From contig NZ_BAABFC010000009.1 in the NCBI RefSeq assembly GCF_039540575.1, positions 186,001 to 250,000 on the forward strand: a DNA stretch of 64,000 nucleotides, written 5' to 3'. Source of the stretch: Pseudaeromonas paramecii (lineage in GTDB: Bacteria > Pseudomonadota > Gammaproteobacteria > Enterobacterales > Aeromonadaceae). Of the stretch, positions 40,708-49,188 are shown piece after piece (the first letter of the stretch is position 1; the number at the start of each line of letters is the position of its first letter). Made by a program: the position numbers and the translations under genes. The notes beneath the pieces were generated by a model, which saw only the letters and a list, made by a program, of their open reading frames with translations, made no database searches and was not told the origin of the DNA.

Positions 40708-42324
40708 TTACCCAGAGGACAGGGGCGGCAATTGCTGGCCCCGGGCGCAGTTACGTCCCGCCCCCTTGGCCTGATAGAGCGACTCGTCCGCCACCATGTG
40801 CCAACGGCGGCCGTTGTCCTTGCCCTGCGGAATGCCGGCGGTATAGCCGCAGCTGACCGTCACCCGGTTGGCACAGCGACTGCTGGCATGGGGAATGTCC
40901 AACTGGGCCACATTCTGGCAGATCCGCTCCGCCACCTGGTGGGCCACCGCCAGATCGGCGCCTTCCAGCAACACCACGAACTCCTCGCCGCCATAGCGGG
41001 CCACCAGATCCGACACCTTGTTCACCGAGCGAGCGATGGCCATGGCCACCTGTTGCAGCACCTTGTCCCCTTCCGGGTGACCATAGTGGTCGTTAAACGG
41101 CTTGAAGTAATCCACATCAATCATCAGTAACGCCAGCGAGCCACTGGCCTGCTTGGCCCGCAGAAAGGCCTGGGTGAATACTTCCTCAAAGCGGCGGCGG
41201 TTGGCGATGCCGGTGAGGCTGTCCTCATAGGAGTAGCGGGCCAGGATCTGCTGCTTGATGGCCAGTTCGTCCAGCAGGCCGACGAAGCTGTTGCTCAGAC
41301 GGCCAATTTCATCGTTGCGCGTCGGCGGTGCCGGAATGGCCTGCAGATCGTTGCGCCACACCAGCCCGACATACTGCTCCAGCTGGCGCAAGGGTCTGAG
41401 CACCAGCCGATGGATGAGGTAGATGAACACCAGGGTCAAACCACCCAGCGCCACCGCCGTGAAGACCCAGGCGTACTCCAATGTCTCACCGGCCAGTTGG
41501 CCCAACTCACTGCTCACCTGCACCGTCAGCAGCAGGCTGGGCACACCCGGCTCCTGCCAAGGCTCCGTCACATGGGTCACCCGGTGATCTTCGATGCGAT
41601 AGCGGGAAAAATCCTGCGGCGCCGATACCTGGCTCAACGAAAAAGGCACCCCGGCGATCTGTGCCAAATGGTCAAGATAAGCCGGGGTCAACAGCCGTCC
41701 CATCAGCAGGGCACCGTTGACCGGCCCCTGTTTGTCCGAATGCAGCACCGGCTGCAGGCTGATGGCCATCAGGCCGGAGGGCGTCGGCACTATGCCTTCA
41801 AAGCTGTCTGTCTTATCACCCGAGGGGCGGGAAAACAGCGCGCGGAACAGCTGCAGATGCTGCAGATCCGGCGGGATCAGCAGCGTCAAGGCCCTGGGCA
41901 TCCCCGCCTCGTCCTGCGAGGTCAGGGAGCTGATCAGGCGCCCTTCCTTGTCGTAGAGCAAGAAGAGATCCAGCTCCAGCCCGTCCATGGTCTCGGGTAT
42001 CAGGTTCTCGTTGGCGAAGGTGGGATTCGGGGCCGAGGCATAGTCATAGAGGCTGTCCCAGGAAGACCAGTCCTGACTGATGCGCTGCAGATCGTGCAAC
42101 TCCCGTTGCAAGACCATGGCGACCCTGTGCTGCTGACTGTCGGCAAACTGCTTCTCCATGGAGAGCACCAGCGGGTGCAAAAACAGCCGCACTTCCCCCA
42201 TCAGCAGCAGTTGCAGCAGCACGAGGAACAGCAGGCAAAGCAGCAAAAACTTGTGCCAAATAGATAACTGTCGCCTTGGCAACCCAGCCACCCCCTTGTT
42301 ATTTAAGGAAGAAATTATCACCAC
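40708..42324 (-). CDS. membrane diguanylate cyclase with CHASE4 and HAMP domains
   Basis: The protein of up to 538 residues has a membrane segment (about 24-45), a periplasmic CHASE4 domain (about 65-265, with QDWSSWDSLYDYASAPN and NLIPETMDGLELDLFLLYD), a second membrane segment (about 275-297), HAMP and a GGDEF domain (about 365-525) with the active GGEEF (residues 445-449). It should make c-di-GMP in response to a periplasmic ligand. The allosteric I-site reads KVSD rather than RxxD, so product inhibition may be weak. The start is uncertain: GTG 42324 has a poor ribosome site, and a TTG downstream after AAGGGGG is possible. It is divergent from cydD. Confidence 0.92.
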   Translation of the reverse strand: MVIISSLNNKGVAGLPRRQLSIWHKFLLLCLLFLVLLQLLLMGEVRLFLHPLVLSMEKQFADSQQHRVAMVLQRELHDLQRISQDWSSWDSLYDYASAPNPTFANENLIPETMDGLELDLFLLYDKEGRLISSLTSQDEAGMPRALTLLIPPDLQHLQLFRALFSRPSGDKTDSFEGIVPTPSGLMAISLQPVLHSDKQGPVNGALLMGRLLTPAYLDHLAQIAGVPFSLSQVSAPQDFSRYRIEDHRVTHVTEPWQEPGVPSLLLTVQVSSELGQLAGETLEYAWVFTAVALGGLTLVFIYLIHRLVLRPLRQLEQYVGLVWRNDLQAIPAPPTRNDEIGRLSNSFVGLLDELAIKQQILARYSYEDSLTGIANRRRFEEVFTQAFLRAKQASGSLALLMIDVDYFKPFNDHYGHPEGDKVLQQVAMAIARSVNKVSDLVARYGGEEFVVLLEGADLAVAHQVAERICQNVAQLDIPHASSRCANRVTVSCGYTAGIPQGKDNGRRWHMVADESLYQAKGAGRNCARGQQLPPLSSG

Positions 42325-42494
42325 ACCCGATAATGCCCTTCAATCATAGCCCAAGGCGCTCCTCGCAGACGAGGTCAGGCGCACAGGCTGCGTCTGCTGC
42401 TGTAAAACAAGCATACAAAAGGCTTCTAATTGCCAAGGTAACGGGCTCGGGGTAGGCTTGCACGGCTATTTTCACGAGTGAACCGCCTGGTCCC

Positions 42495-44273
42495 ATGGAT
42501 AAATCACGTCAACGCACCCTGACCGGCTGGCTGCGTCAGGGCAGCCGCCTGGCCCGCCCCTGGCTGGGCATCACACTGCTGCTGGGCACCCTGTCAGCCC
42601 TGGTCATCATAGCCCAGGCCTACCTGCTGGCCCGCCTGCTGCACGGCATCATCATAGACCAGCAGGACAGGCACAGCCTGCTCATGGGCATCACAGGCCT
42701 GCTGCTGCTGGCCCTGCTGCGCGGCCTGCTGGCCTGGGCCAAGGAGCAGAGCGCCTTCCGTGGCGCCGCCCGGGTACGCCAGGGGGTGCGGCGTCAGGTG
42801 CTGGACGCCCTGCAGGCCAGAGGCCCCGCCTACCTGCAGCAAAAACCCGCCGGCAGCTGGGCCAGCCTGCTGCTGGAACAGGTCGAAGAGCTGCATGACT
42901 TCTATGCCCGCTATCAGCCCCAGGCCATGCTGGCGGTGCTCCAGCCCCTGCTGATCCTGCTGGTGGTGTTTCCGGTGAACTGGGCCGCCGGCCTGATACT
43001 GCTGGCCACCGCCCCCCTGATCCCCTTCTTCATGATCTTGACCGGCATAGGTGCGGCCGACGCCAACCGGCGCAACTTCCAGGCCCTCTCCCGCCTGTCG
43101 GCCCATTTTCTCGATCGTCTCAAGGGCCTGGCCACCCTGCGCCGCTACCACAGGGCCCAGGCCGAAGGTGCCGCCATCACCGCCGCCTCGGAGGATTTTC
43201 GCGAACGCACCATGGAAGTGTTGCGCATGGCCTTCCTCAGCTCGGCGGTGCTGGAATTCTTCGCCTCCGTCTCCATCGCCGTGGTGGCGGTCTATTTTGG
43301 CTTCTCTTATCTGGAACATCTGAATTTCGGTGATTACGGACGGGGCGTCACCCTGTTCGCCGGCCTGTTTGTGCTGCTGCTGGCACCGGACTTCTTCCTG
43401 CCCCTGCGGGAGCTGGGCAGCCACTATCATGCCAAAGCCCAGGCCATCGGCGGCGCCGATCAGCTCGAAGCCTTCCTGGCGCAACCCCTGCTGCAACTGC
43501 AACAGGGGGACAGCCCCTTCCTGGCCGACGGCCCCGTCAGCATCGAAGCCCGGGATCTGGAGGTGCTGAGCGCCGACGGCCAACGGCTGCTGGGCCCATT
43601 GAGCTTCAGCCTGCCCGCCGGTTGCCGCACCGCCCTCATAGGTCGCACCGGCGCCGGCAAGAGCAGCCTGATCCAGGCCCTGCTGGGCTTTGCCCCCTAT
43701 CGCGGCAGCCTGAAGGTCAACGGCCAGGAGCTGGCCAGCCTGGAGATGACCAGCTGGCGCCGCCATCTGGCCTGGCTGCGCCAAAACCCGCGGCTCATTC
43801 ACGGCAGCCTGCGGGACAACCTCTGTCTGGGGCTGGACGCGGTCGACGAGGCGGCCAGGCTGGACGCCCTGCGCCAGGCCGGCGCCCTGGCCCTGCAGCA
43901 GGACAAGGGCTGGGACTACCCCATAGGTGAGCAGGCCGCCGGGCTGTCGGTGGGTCAGGCCCAGCGGCTGGCCCTGGCCCGCACCCTGCTGCACTCGGCC
44001 CAGCACCCGGCTGGCCTCTGGCTGCTGGATGAACCCACCGCCAGCCTGGATCGCCATACCGAGCAGCAGATCATGGACGCCCTGGCTCCGCGGCTGGCTG
44101 GCCCCACCAGCCTGATGGTCAGCCACAGACCCGAACAGTTGCAACAGGCCGAACGCTGGCTGCTCATCGAGGCCGGCCAGCTGGTGGCCGACGGCAGCCC
44201 GGCGGAGCTGGCCACCCATCCGGCCTATCAACGGCTGGTCATTCACCACAACGCCCAGGAGCCGCGCCCATGA
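42495..44273 (+). CDS. cydD: ABC exporter CydD (heme/thiol, cytochrome bd assembly)
   Basis: The 592-residue protein has a six-helix exporter domain (about 20-325) and an ATPase domain with Walker A GRTGAGKSS (near 384), signature LSVGQAQRLALAR and Walker B LWLLDEPTASLD. With CydC it forms a heterodimer needed for cytochrome bd assembly, moving glutathione/cysteine or handling heme. FRERTMEVLRMAFLSSAVLEF is a CydD-type segment. Its stop overlaps the cydC start by four bases (ATGA). The ribosome site before 42495 is weak. The bd oxidase genes cydAB are not in the window. Confidence 0.95.
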   Translation: MDKSRQRTLTGWLRQGSRLARPWLGITLLLGTLSALVIIAQAYLLARLLHGIIIDQQDRHSLLMGITGLLLLALLRGLLAWAKEQSAFRGAARVRQGVRRQVLDALQARGPAYLQQKPAGSWASLLLEQVEELHDFYARYQPQAMLAVLQPLLILLVVFPVNWAAGLILLATAPLIPFFMILTGIGAADANRRNFQALSRLSAHFLDRLKGLATLRRYHRAQAEGAAITAASEDFRERTMEVLRMAFLSSAVLEFFASVSIAVVAVYFGFSYLEHLNFGDYGRGVTLFAGLFVLLLAPDFFLPLRELGSHYHAKAQAIGGADQLEAFLAQPLLQLQQGDSPFLADGPVSIEARDLEVLSADGQRLLGPLSFSLPAGCRTALIGRTGAGKSSLIQALLGFAPYRGSLKVNGQELASLEMTSWRRHLAWLRQNPRLIHGSLRDNLCLGLDAVDEAARLDALRQAGALALQQDKGWDYPIGEQAAGLSVGQAQRLALARTLLHSAQHPAGLWLLDEPTASLDRHTEQQIMDALAPRLAGPTSLMVSHRPEQLQQAERWLLIEAGQLVADGSPAELATHPAYQRLVIHHNAQEPRP

Positions 44274-46015
44274 TCGCCGCCATCCAGGCACTCTGGCCCT
44301 ACTTGCGCCTGTATCGCCAGCACGCCCTGCCCCTGCTGTTGGGGCTGTTGCTGAGCCTATTCACCCTGGCCGCCGGCATCGGCCTGCTCTCGCTGTCCGG
44401 TTGGTTCTTGAGTGCCTGTGCCGTGGCGGGGCTGACCCTGGCCACCCGGCAGAGCTTCAACTACCTGTTCCCCGCCGGCGGGGTGCGCTTCTTGTCCATC
44501 ATGCGTACCGCCGGGCGCTGGGCCGAGCGGGTGGTGAGCCACGACGCCACCTTCCGCCTGCTGACCAGCCTGCGCAGCCGCTTCTGGCAACAGCTGCTGC
44601 CCCTGCCGTCGGCGCGGCTGCAGGGCTTCCGCCAGGCGGATCTGCTCAACCGCCTGGTGTCGGACATAGATGCCCTGGATCACCTCTACCTGCGCCTCAT
44701 CACCCCACTGCTCAGCGCCCTGCTGATGTTGCTGGCGCTGTTCGGCTTCCTCTGTCTGTTTGACCCCAGCCAGGCGGCCGTGCTCACCGGGGTGCTGAGC
44801 CTGCTGGTGGTGCTGCTGCCCCTGCTCTTCTACCGCCTGGGCCAGGCGCCGGGCCGCGCCCTGGCCCTGAGCCGGGCCAGCCTGCGCACCCAGCTGGTGG
44901 ACTATGTGGACAACCAGGCAGAGCTGCTGCTGTGCGGCGCCGAACCCAGCTGGCGGGCCAAACTGGAAGCAGACGAAGCCCACCTGCTGACCCAGCAACG
45001 CCGGCTGGCCAGCCTTGGCGGGCTGGCCACCGGCCTGTTCCAGTCCCTGCTGGGCATGGTGACGGTATTGATGCTCTGGCTGGCCGCCGATGGCGTGGGT
45101 GAGGCGCCCCCCGGCCCCCTCACCGCCCTGATGGTGTTCGTCAGCCTCGCCGCCTTCGAGCTGGTGCTGCCATTAGCCAATGCCTTCACCCACCTCTCCA
45201 CCACATTGACCGCCGCCCGCCGTCTCAACGAGATCACGGCCCCCGGAGAACGGCTGACCTATGGTGAACACCCAACACCGGCCCAGACGGGCCAACTGCA
45301 TATCCGCGATCTGGCCTTTGCCTACGGCGCCGCTCCCCGGGTGCTGACGGATCTGTCGCTGGAGCTGGCGCCCGGTCAAAAGGTGGCGATTCTGGGCCCC
45401 ACCGGCTGTGGCAAGTCCACCCTGCTGAGCCTGCTGACCCGGGAGCTGACCCCGGCCAGCGGCAGCCTCACCCTGGACGGCAGGCCCCTGGCCGACTATT
45501 CAGAAGGCGCCTTGCGCGCCTCCATGGCGGTGGTAGGCCAGCGGGTTCACCTGTTCAGCGCCACCCTGGCGGACAATCTGCGGCTGGCCAAGCCCACGGC
45601 CACGGACGACGAACTGCTGGCGGTGCTGGCGGCGGTGGAGCTGGATCGCCTGCTGCCGGAAGCCGACCCCCGCAAGGCCCTGGCCCTGTGGCTGGGGGAA
45701 GGTGGCCGGCAGCTCTCCGGCGGCGAGCTGCGCCGGCTGGAGCTGGCCCGCGCCCTGCTGCACGACGCGCCCCTGCTGCTGCTGGACGAAGCCACCGAGG
45801 GGCTGGATCCCGCTACCGAGCAGGCGATCCTGGCGCTCATCCTGCGCCACGCGCAGGACAAGAGCCTGCTGATGATCACCCACAGACTCACCGGCCTGGC
45901 CCAGATGGACAGCATAGGTCTGCTGGAGGATGGGCGTCTGCGCTGCCTGGCCCCCCACGCCGAGCTGCTGGCCCAGGACGACCATTACCGCCGTCTGCAT
46001 CAACAGTTGGCCTAG
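44270..46015 (+). CDS. cydC: ABC exporter CydC
   Basis: The 581-residue partner of CydD has an exporter domain with LSLSGWFLSACAVAGL and FNYLFPAGGVRFLSIMRTAGRWAERVVSHDATFRLL, which are CydC hallmarks. The ATPase domain has Walker A GPTGCGKST, signature LSGGELRRLELARALL and Walker B LLLLDEATEGLD. It is read from the ATGA overlap with cydD, so the subunits are made together. The -10-like TATAAT of the next gene follows. Full length and intact. Confidence 0.95.
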   Translation: MIAAIQALWPYLRLYRQHALPLLLGLLLSLFTLAAGIGLLSLSGWFLSACAVAGLTLATRQSFNYLFPAGGVRFLSIMRTAGRWAERVVSHDATFRLLTSLRSRFWQQLLPLPSARLQGFRQADLLNRLVSDIDALDHLYLRLITPLLSALLMLLALFGFLCLFDPSQAAVLTGVLSLLVVLLPLLFYRLGQAPGRALALSRASLRTQLVDYVDNQAELLLCGAEPSWRAKLEADEAHLLTQQRRLASLGGLATGLFQSLLGMVTVLMLWLAADGVGEAPPGPLTALMVFVSLAAFELVLPLANAFTHLSTTLTAARRLNEITAPGERLTYGEHPTPAQTGQLHIRDLAFAYGAAPRVLTDLSLELAPGQKVAILGPTGCGKSTLLSLLTRELTPASGSLTLDGRPLADYSEGALRASMAVVGQRVHLFSATLADNLRLAKPTATDDELLAVLAAVELDRLLPEADPRKALALWLGEGGRQLSGGELRRLELARALLHDAPLLLLDEATEGLDPATEQAILALILRHAQDKSLLMITHRLTGLAQMDSIGLLEDGRLRCLAPHAELLAQDDHYRRLHQQLA

Positions 46016-46044
46016 CCGACTGGAGCCCAAGGGGAGGCTGGCCC

Positions 46045-46050
46045 TATAAT
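46045..46050 (+). promoter_or_regulatory. -10 element of the rcsF-trmO unit
   Basis: A consensus TATAAT lies 30 bases before the rcsF start. No good -35 is seen 16-18 bases upstream, so the promoter may need an activator or an extended contact. Confidence 0.5.
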
Positions 46051-46079
46051 GGTCGCCTCCCTAACGCTCAGGATGCCCC

Positions 46080-46469
46080 ATGCGCAGATTACCCCTTGCC
46101 CTGCCCCTTTCGCTCTGTCTAACCCTGCTGACCGGCTGCAGCTACTTCAGCGTTCACACCAACATCGATAAAGAGAACTTCACCGAATACTTCAAGCCGG
46201 GCTCGGTGGCCCTGGTGGAGAAGGCCCAGCTAGAAGATCTCAACTACCAGGTGCTGGGCACGGTAGAGGCCGAGTCCTGCCAGGCCGATGCCGACCAGCC
46301 GGTGCCCAATCTGGGGGATGCCAGAACCGAGGCCCGCCGCAAGGTGGCGGACATGGGGGGGAACGGTTTGCTGATGGGCAAGTGTGTCACCCTGGCGCAG
46401 ACCGCCGATTGCCTCAGCAGCCTGCTGTGTTACGGCCAGGCCCTCAAGGTGGCGGAGCCGGCACAGTGA
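46080..46469 (+). CDS. rcsF: RcsF-like outer membrane lipoprotein
   Basis: The 129-residue protein has a lipoprotein signal with lipobox LLTGC (Cys near 20). Its C-terminal half matches the RcsF core: LGTVEAESCQ, ARTEARRKVADMGGNGLLMGKCVTLAQ, then ADCLSSLLCYGQALKV, with the four cysteines that form the two nonconsecutive disulfides of RcsF. RcsF senses envelope damage for the Rcs phosphorelay. The long proline-rich linker of enteric RcsF is absent; the segment after the lipobox is YFSVHTNIDKENF. Synteny with trmO and, further on, proS supports the call. The start follows AGGATGCCCC. Rcs partner genes are not in the window. Confidence 0.85.
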   Translation: MRRLPLALPLSLCLTLLTGCSYFSVHTNIDKENFTEYFKPGSVALVEKAQLEDLNYQVLGTVEAESCQADADQPVPNLGDARTEARRKVADMGGNGLLMGKCVTLAQTADCLSSLLCYGQALKVAEPAQ

Positions 46470-47188
46470 GCCCGTTACCCCAGCTGCAGGCGGTGGGGCG
46501 AATCCACTCCCCCTACCAGGAGAAGTTCTCCGTGCCCCGCCAGCCGGGGCTGGTGACCGCAGGTGAAGCCCGGTTGCAACTGCTGCCCCCCTTCGACGAT
46601 CCCCTGACCCTGGAGGGGATCACCCAGTTCTCCCATCTCTGGCTTATTTTCGTGTTCCATGAGTGTCTGGCGCAGGGCTGGCAGCCGCGGGTGCGGCCGC
46701 CGCGCCTGGGCGGCAATCAGAAGGTGGGGGTGTTCGCCACTCGCAGTCCCTTCCGGCCCAACGGCCTGGGGCTGTCGGTGGTGCGCCTGCGGGGCGTCAC
46801 CCAGGATGCCGACGGTCTCTGGCTGGAGCTGGAAGGGGTGGATCTGGTGAACGGCACCCCAGTGGTGGACATCAAGCCCTATGTGCCCTTCGCCGACAGC
46901 CTGCCGGAGGCCGACGGCGGCTTTGCCCCGGCGCCGCCCACCACCCGGGAGGTGATCTTCACCCCAGCCGCCCAGGCGCAGCTGGCCCAGGCCAGCGCGC
47001 AGCATCCGCAGCTGGCGACCTTCCTCATTCAGGTGCTGGGCCAGGATCCCCGCCCCGCCTACAAGCAGCTGGCCGAGGACCCCAAGGAGTACGGCGTGCA
47101 CCTGTATGACTACAATGTGCGCTGGCAGGTACAAGATGGCCGCATCCAGGTGCTGGCGCTGGATCCCTGGCCAGGGTCCCAGGCATAG
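46466..47188 (+). CDS. trmO: tRNA (adenine(37)-N6)-methyltransferase TrmO
   Basis: The 240-residue protein is a TsaA/TrmO family SAM enzyme that methylates N6 of t6A37 in ANN-decoding tRNAs. Landmarks are VGRIHSPYQEKFSVPRQPG, FSHLWLIFVFHE, VRPPRLGGNQKVGVFATRSPFRPNGLGLSVV, LEGVDLVNGTPVVDIKPYVPFADS and QDPRPAYK. I start it at GTG 46466, which overlaps the rcsF stop (GTGA), because the N-terminus then matches E. coli TrmO; the open frame to 46382 lies in rcsF. Its last codons, including the stop, are the first unit of a 27-bp tandem repeat. Confidence 0.95.
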   Translation: MSPLPQLQAVGRIHSPYQEKFSVPRQPGLVTAGEARLQLLPPFDDPLTLEGITQFSHLWLIFVFHECLAQGWQPRVRPPRLGGNQKVGVFATRSPFRPNGLGLSVVRLRGVTQDADGLWLELEGVDLVNGTPVVDIKPYVPFADSLPEADGGFAPAPPTTREVIFTPAAQAQLAQASAQHPQLATFLIQVLGQDPRPAYKQLAEDPKEYGVHLYDYNVRWQVQDGRIQVLALDPWPGSQA

Positions 47189-47254
47189 GCCCCCTGGCAA
47201 GAGTCCCAGGCATAAGCCCCCTGGCAAGGGCCCCTGGCATAGGCCCCCAGGCAA
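47165..47254 (+). repeat. 27-bp tandem repeat carrying the trmO stop codon
   Basis: About 3.3 copies of a 27-base unit (variants of GGCATAGGCCCCCTGGCAAG plus GTCCCA or GCCCCT) begin inside the last codons of trmO. Because 27 is a multiple of three, the stop recurs in frame at 47186 (TAG), 47213 (TAA) and 47240 (TAG). Confidence 0.85.
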
Positions 47255-47285
47255 ACGACGACAGGCAAGACACCGAGGTGACCGA

Positions 47286-47492
47286 ATGAAGATACTATTC
47301 CTGCTGCTCCCCCTGGCCCTGGCCGCCTGCGGCCCCGCCAAACCCGACAAACCGGCCCAGGCCAAGCCACGCCCGCTGGAGAGCCAGCATCAGGCCCTGG
47401 ATCAGGCCCGCGCGCTGGAGCAGCAACTGCAGCAACAGGCGGACGCCCAGCAAACGGCCATCCGCCAGCAAACCGACGCCGCCAGCCAGTAA
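47286..47492 (+). CDS. small lipoprotein, Gln/Ala-rich
   Basis: The 68-residue product has a lipoprotein signal (MKILFLLLPLALAAC, lipobox ALAAC, Cys15) followed by GPAKPDKPAQAKPRP and a Gln/Ala-rich helix with LEQQLQQQADAQQ that could be a short coiled coil. ATG 47286 is preceded by GAGGTGACC. A strong terminator ends the unit 27 bases later, so it may be cotranscribed with rcsF and trmO. It resembles the many short unnamed gammaproteobacterial lipoproteins; no function is assigned. Confidence 0.75.
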   Translation: MKILFLLLPLALAACGPAKPDKPAQAKPRPLESQHQALDQARALEQQLQQQADAQQTAIRQQTDAASQ

Positions 47493-47518
47493 TCCGATCC
47501 GGTTTAGGGTTGTGATCC

Positions 47519-47551
47519 GCCGGTCATGCCGTTAGCATGACCGGCTTTTTT
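47519..47551 (+). terminator. rho-independent terminator after the small lipoprotein gene
   Basis: GCCGGTCATGC and GCATGACCGGC form a perfect 11-bp stem with a 5-base loop, followed by TTTTTT. Confidence 0.93.
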
Positions 47552-47581
47552 ATGACCAGCGCAAACCCTAGGGATGGCACC

Positions 47582-49135
47582 ATGTTTCAATTTCCACACT
47601 TCGCCCGGGCCAACACCCGGCAGGATCTGCTCTCCGGCCTGACGGTGGCCCTGGCCCTGGTGCCGGAGGCGGTGGCCTTCGCCTTCGTCGCCGGGGTCTC
47701 CCCCATGGTGGGCCTGCACGCCGCCTTCATGATGGGGCTCATCGCCGCCCTGTTTGGCGGCCGGCCGGGCATGATCTCCGGCGCCACCGGCGCCATGGCG
47801 GTGGTGGCCGTCGCCCTGGTGGCCGAACACGGGGTGGAGTATCTGTTTGTGGCTGTGTTGCTGGCCGGCCTGCTGCAGCTGGGTGCCGGCCTGCTCAAGC
47901 TGGGCAAGTTTATCCGCCTGGTGCCCTACCCGGTGATGATAGGGTTCGTCAACGGCCTGGCCCTGGTGATCTTCCTGGCCCAGCTGGGGCAGTTCAAGGT
48001 GCCGGATGCCAGCGGCCAGCTGCATTGGCTCGGCGGCCCGGATCTCTACCTGATGCTGGGGCTGGTGGCCCTCACCATGCTGATCATCTGGGGCCTGCCC
48101 AAGCTCACCACCGCGATTCCCGCCTCCCTGGTGGCCATCCTCACCATCACGCTACTGGTGCAGGGACTGGGGCTGGAGACCCGCACCGTCATCGATTTTG
48201 TCCGCGGCATGACGGGGGATGCCGGCGCCAGCCTGGCCGGCAGCCTGCCGGCCTTCCACCTGCCCCAGGTGCCCTGGAGCCTGGAGACCCTGCAGATAGT
48301 GCTGCCCTATGCGGTGATCCTGGCCTCGGTGGGCCTGATCGAGAGCCTGCTGACCCTGAACCTCATCGACGAGATGACCCAGACCCGGGGCAACGGCAAC
48401 CGGGAGTGCCTGGGCCAGGGGCTGGCCAACGTCACCAACGGTCTGTTTGGCGGCATGGGCGGTTGCGCCATGATAGGCCAGTCCATGATCAACATCGAAT
48501 CCGGCGGGCGCGGTCGCCTCTCCGGCATCAGTGCCGCCCTGCTGCTGATGGGCTTTGTGCTGTTCGGCGCGCCGCTCATCGAGCAGATCCCCCTGGCGGC
48601 CCTGGTGGGGGTCATGTTTATGGTGGTGCTGGGCACCTTCGAGTGGGCCAGCTTCAAGATGATGGGCAAGGTGCCCAAGCAGGACGCCTTCGTCATCCTG
48701 CTGGTGACCCTGGTGACCCTGCTGACCGATCTGGCCCTGGCGGTCTTTACCGGCGTCATCGTCTCGGCCCTGGTGTTTGCCTGGCAGAACGCCCGCCAGA
48801 TCCGCGCCCAGCGCTGCCAGGAGGGCGAGATCCTGGTCTACCGGCTGAGCGGTCCCCTGTTCTTCGCCTCCAGCCGCCGCTTCGGTGAGCTGTTCAGCCC
48901 CCAACAGGATCCCCAGCGGGTGATACTGGACTTTGCCGACTCCCGGGTGTGCGACCACTCGGCCATCGAGGCCATCGACAGCCTGGCGGAGCGCTATCAG
49001 CAGGCCGGCAAGCGGCTGCAACTGCGTCACCTGAGCCCGGACTGCCGCCGCCTGCTGCGCCGGGCCGGCGATCTGGTGGAGGTAGACCTGGCCGAAGATC
49101 CCCTGTATGCGGTGATCAGCGAGCTGCAGGACTAG
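47582..49135 (+). CDS. SulP family anion transporter with STAS domain
   Basis: The 517-residue protein has about 12-14 membrane segments (residues 10-395) with SulP landmarks DLLSGLTVALALVPEAVAFAFVAGVSPMVGLHAAFM, GGRPGMISGATGAMAVV and NVTNGLFGGMGGCAMIGQSMINIESGGRGRLSG, then a cytoplasmic STAS domain (about 415-515, RLSGPLFFASSRRF, VILDFADSRVCDHSAIEAI). SulP carriers move sulfate, bicarbonate or dicarboxylates; this subgroup resembles putative bicarbonate or sulfate permeases and the substrate is not certain. The start MFQFPHFARANTRQDLL at 47582 is preferred over an ATG inside the terminator at 47537. Confidence 0.93.
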   Translation: MFQFPHFARANTRQDLLSGLTVALALVPEAVAFAFVAGVSPMVGLHAAFMMGLIAALFGGRPGMISGATGAMAVVAVALVAEHGVEYLFVAVLLAGLLQLGAGLLKLGKFIRLVPYPVMIGFVNGLALVIFLAQLGQFKVPDASGQLHWLGGPDLYLMLGLVALTMLIIWGLPKLTTAIPASLVAILTITLLVQGLGLETRTVIDFVRGMTGDAGASLAGSLPAFHLPQVPWSLETLQIVLPYAVILASVGLIESLLTLNLIDEMTQTRGNGNRECLGQGLANVTNGLFGGMGGCAMIGQSMINIESGGRGRLSGISAALLLMGFVLFGAPLIEQIPLAALVGVMFMVVLGTFEWASFKMMGKVPKQDAFVILLVTLVTLLTDLALAVFTGVIVSALVFAWQNARQIRAQRCQEGEILVYRLSGPLFFASSRRFGELFSPQQDPQRVILDFADSRVCDHSAIEAIDSLAERYQQAGKRLQLRHLSPDCRRLLRRAGDLVEVDLAEDPLYAVISELQD

Positions 49136-49149
49136 CCGCCCAGCAATGA

Positions 49150-49180
49150 CAAGGGGACCCTAGGGTCCCCTTGTTGTTTT
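49150..49180 (+). terminator. SulP gene rho-independent terminator
   Basis: ACAAGGGGACCC pairs with GGGTCCCCTTGT around TA and is followed by TGTTTTT. Confidence 0.88.
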
Positions 49181-49188
49181 TAACGGCC

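Noticed and set aside
42594..44291. 565-codon open frame opposite cydD
   Set aside because: It is antisense to an intact exporter gene; the composition is Gln/Gly-rich without motifs.
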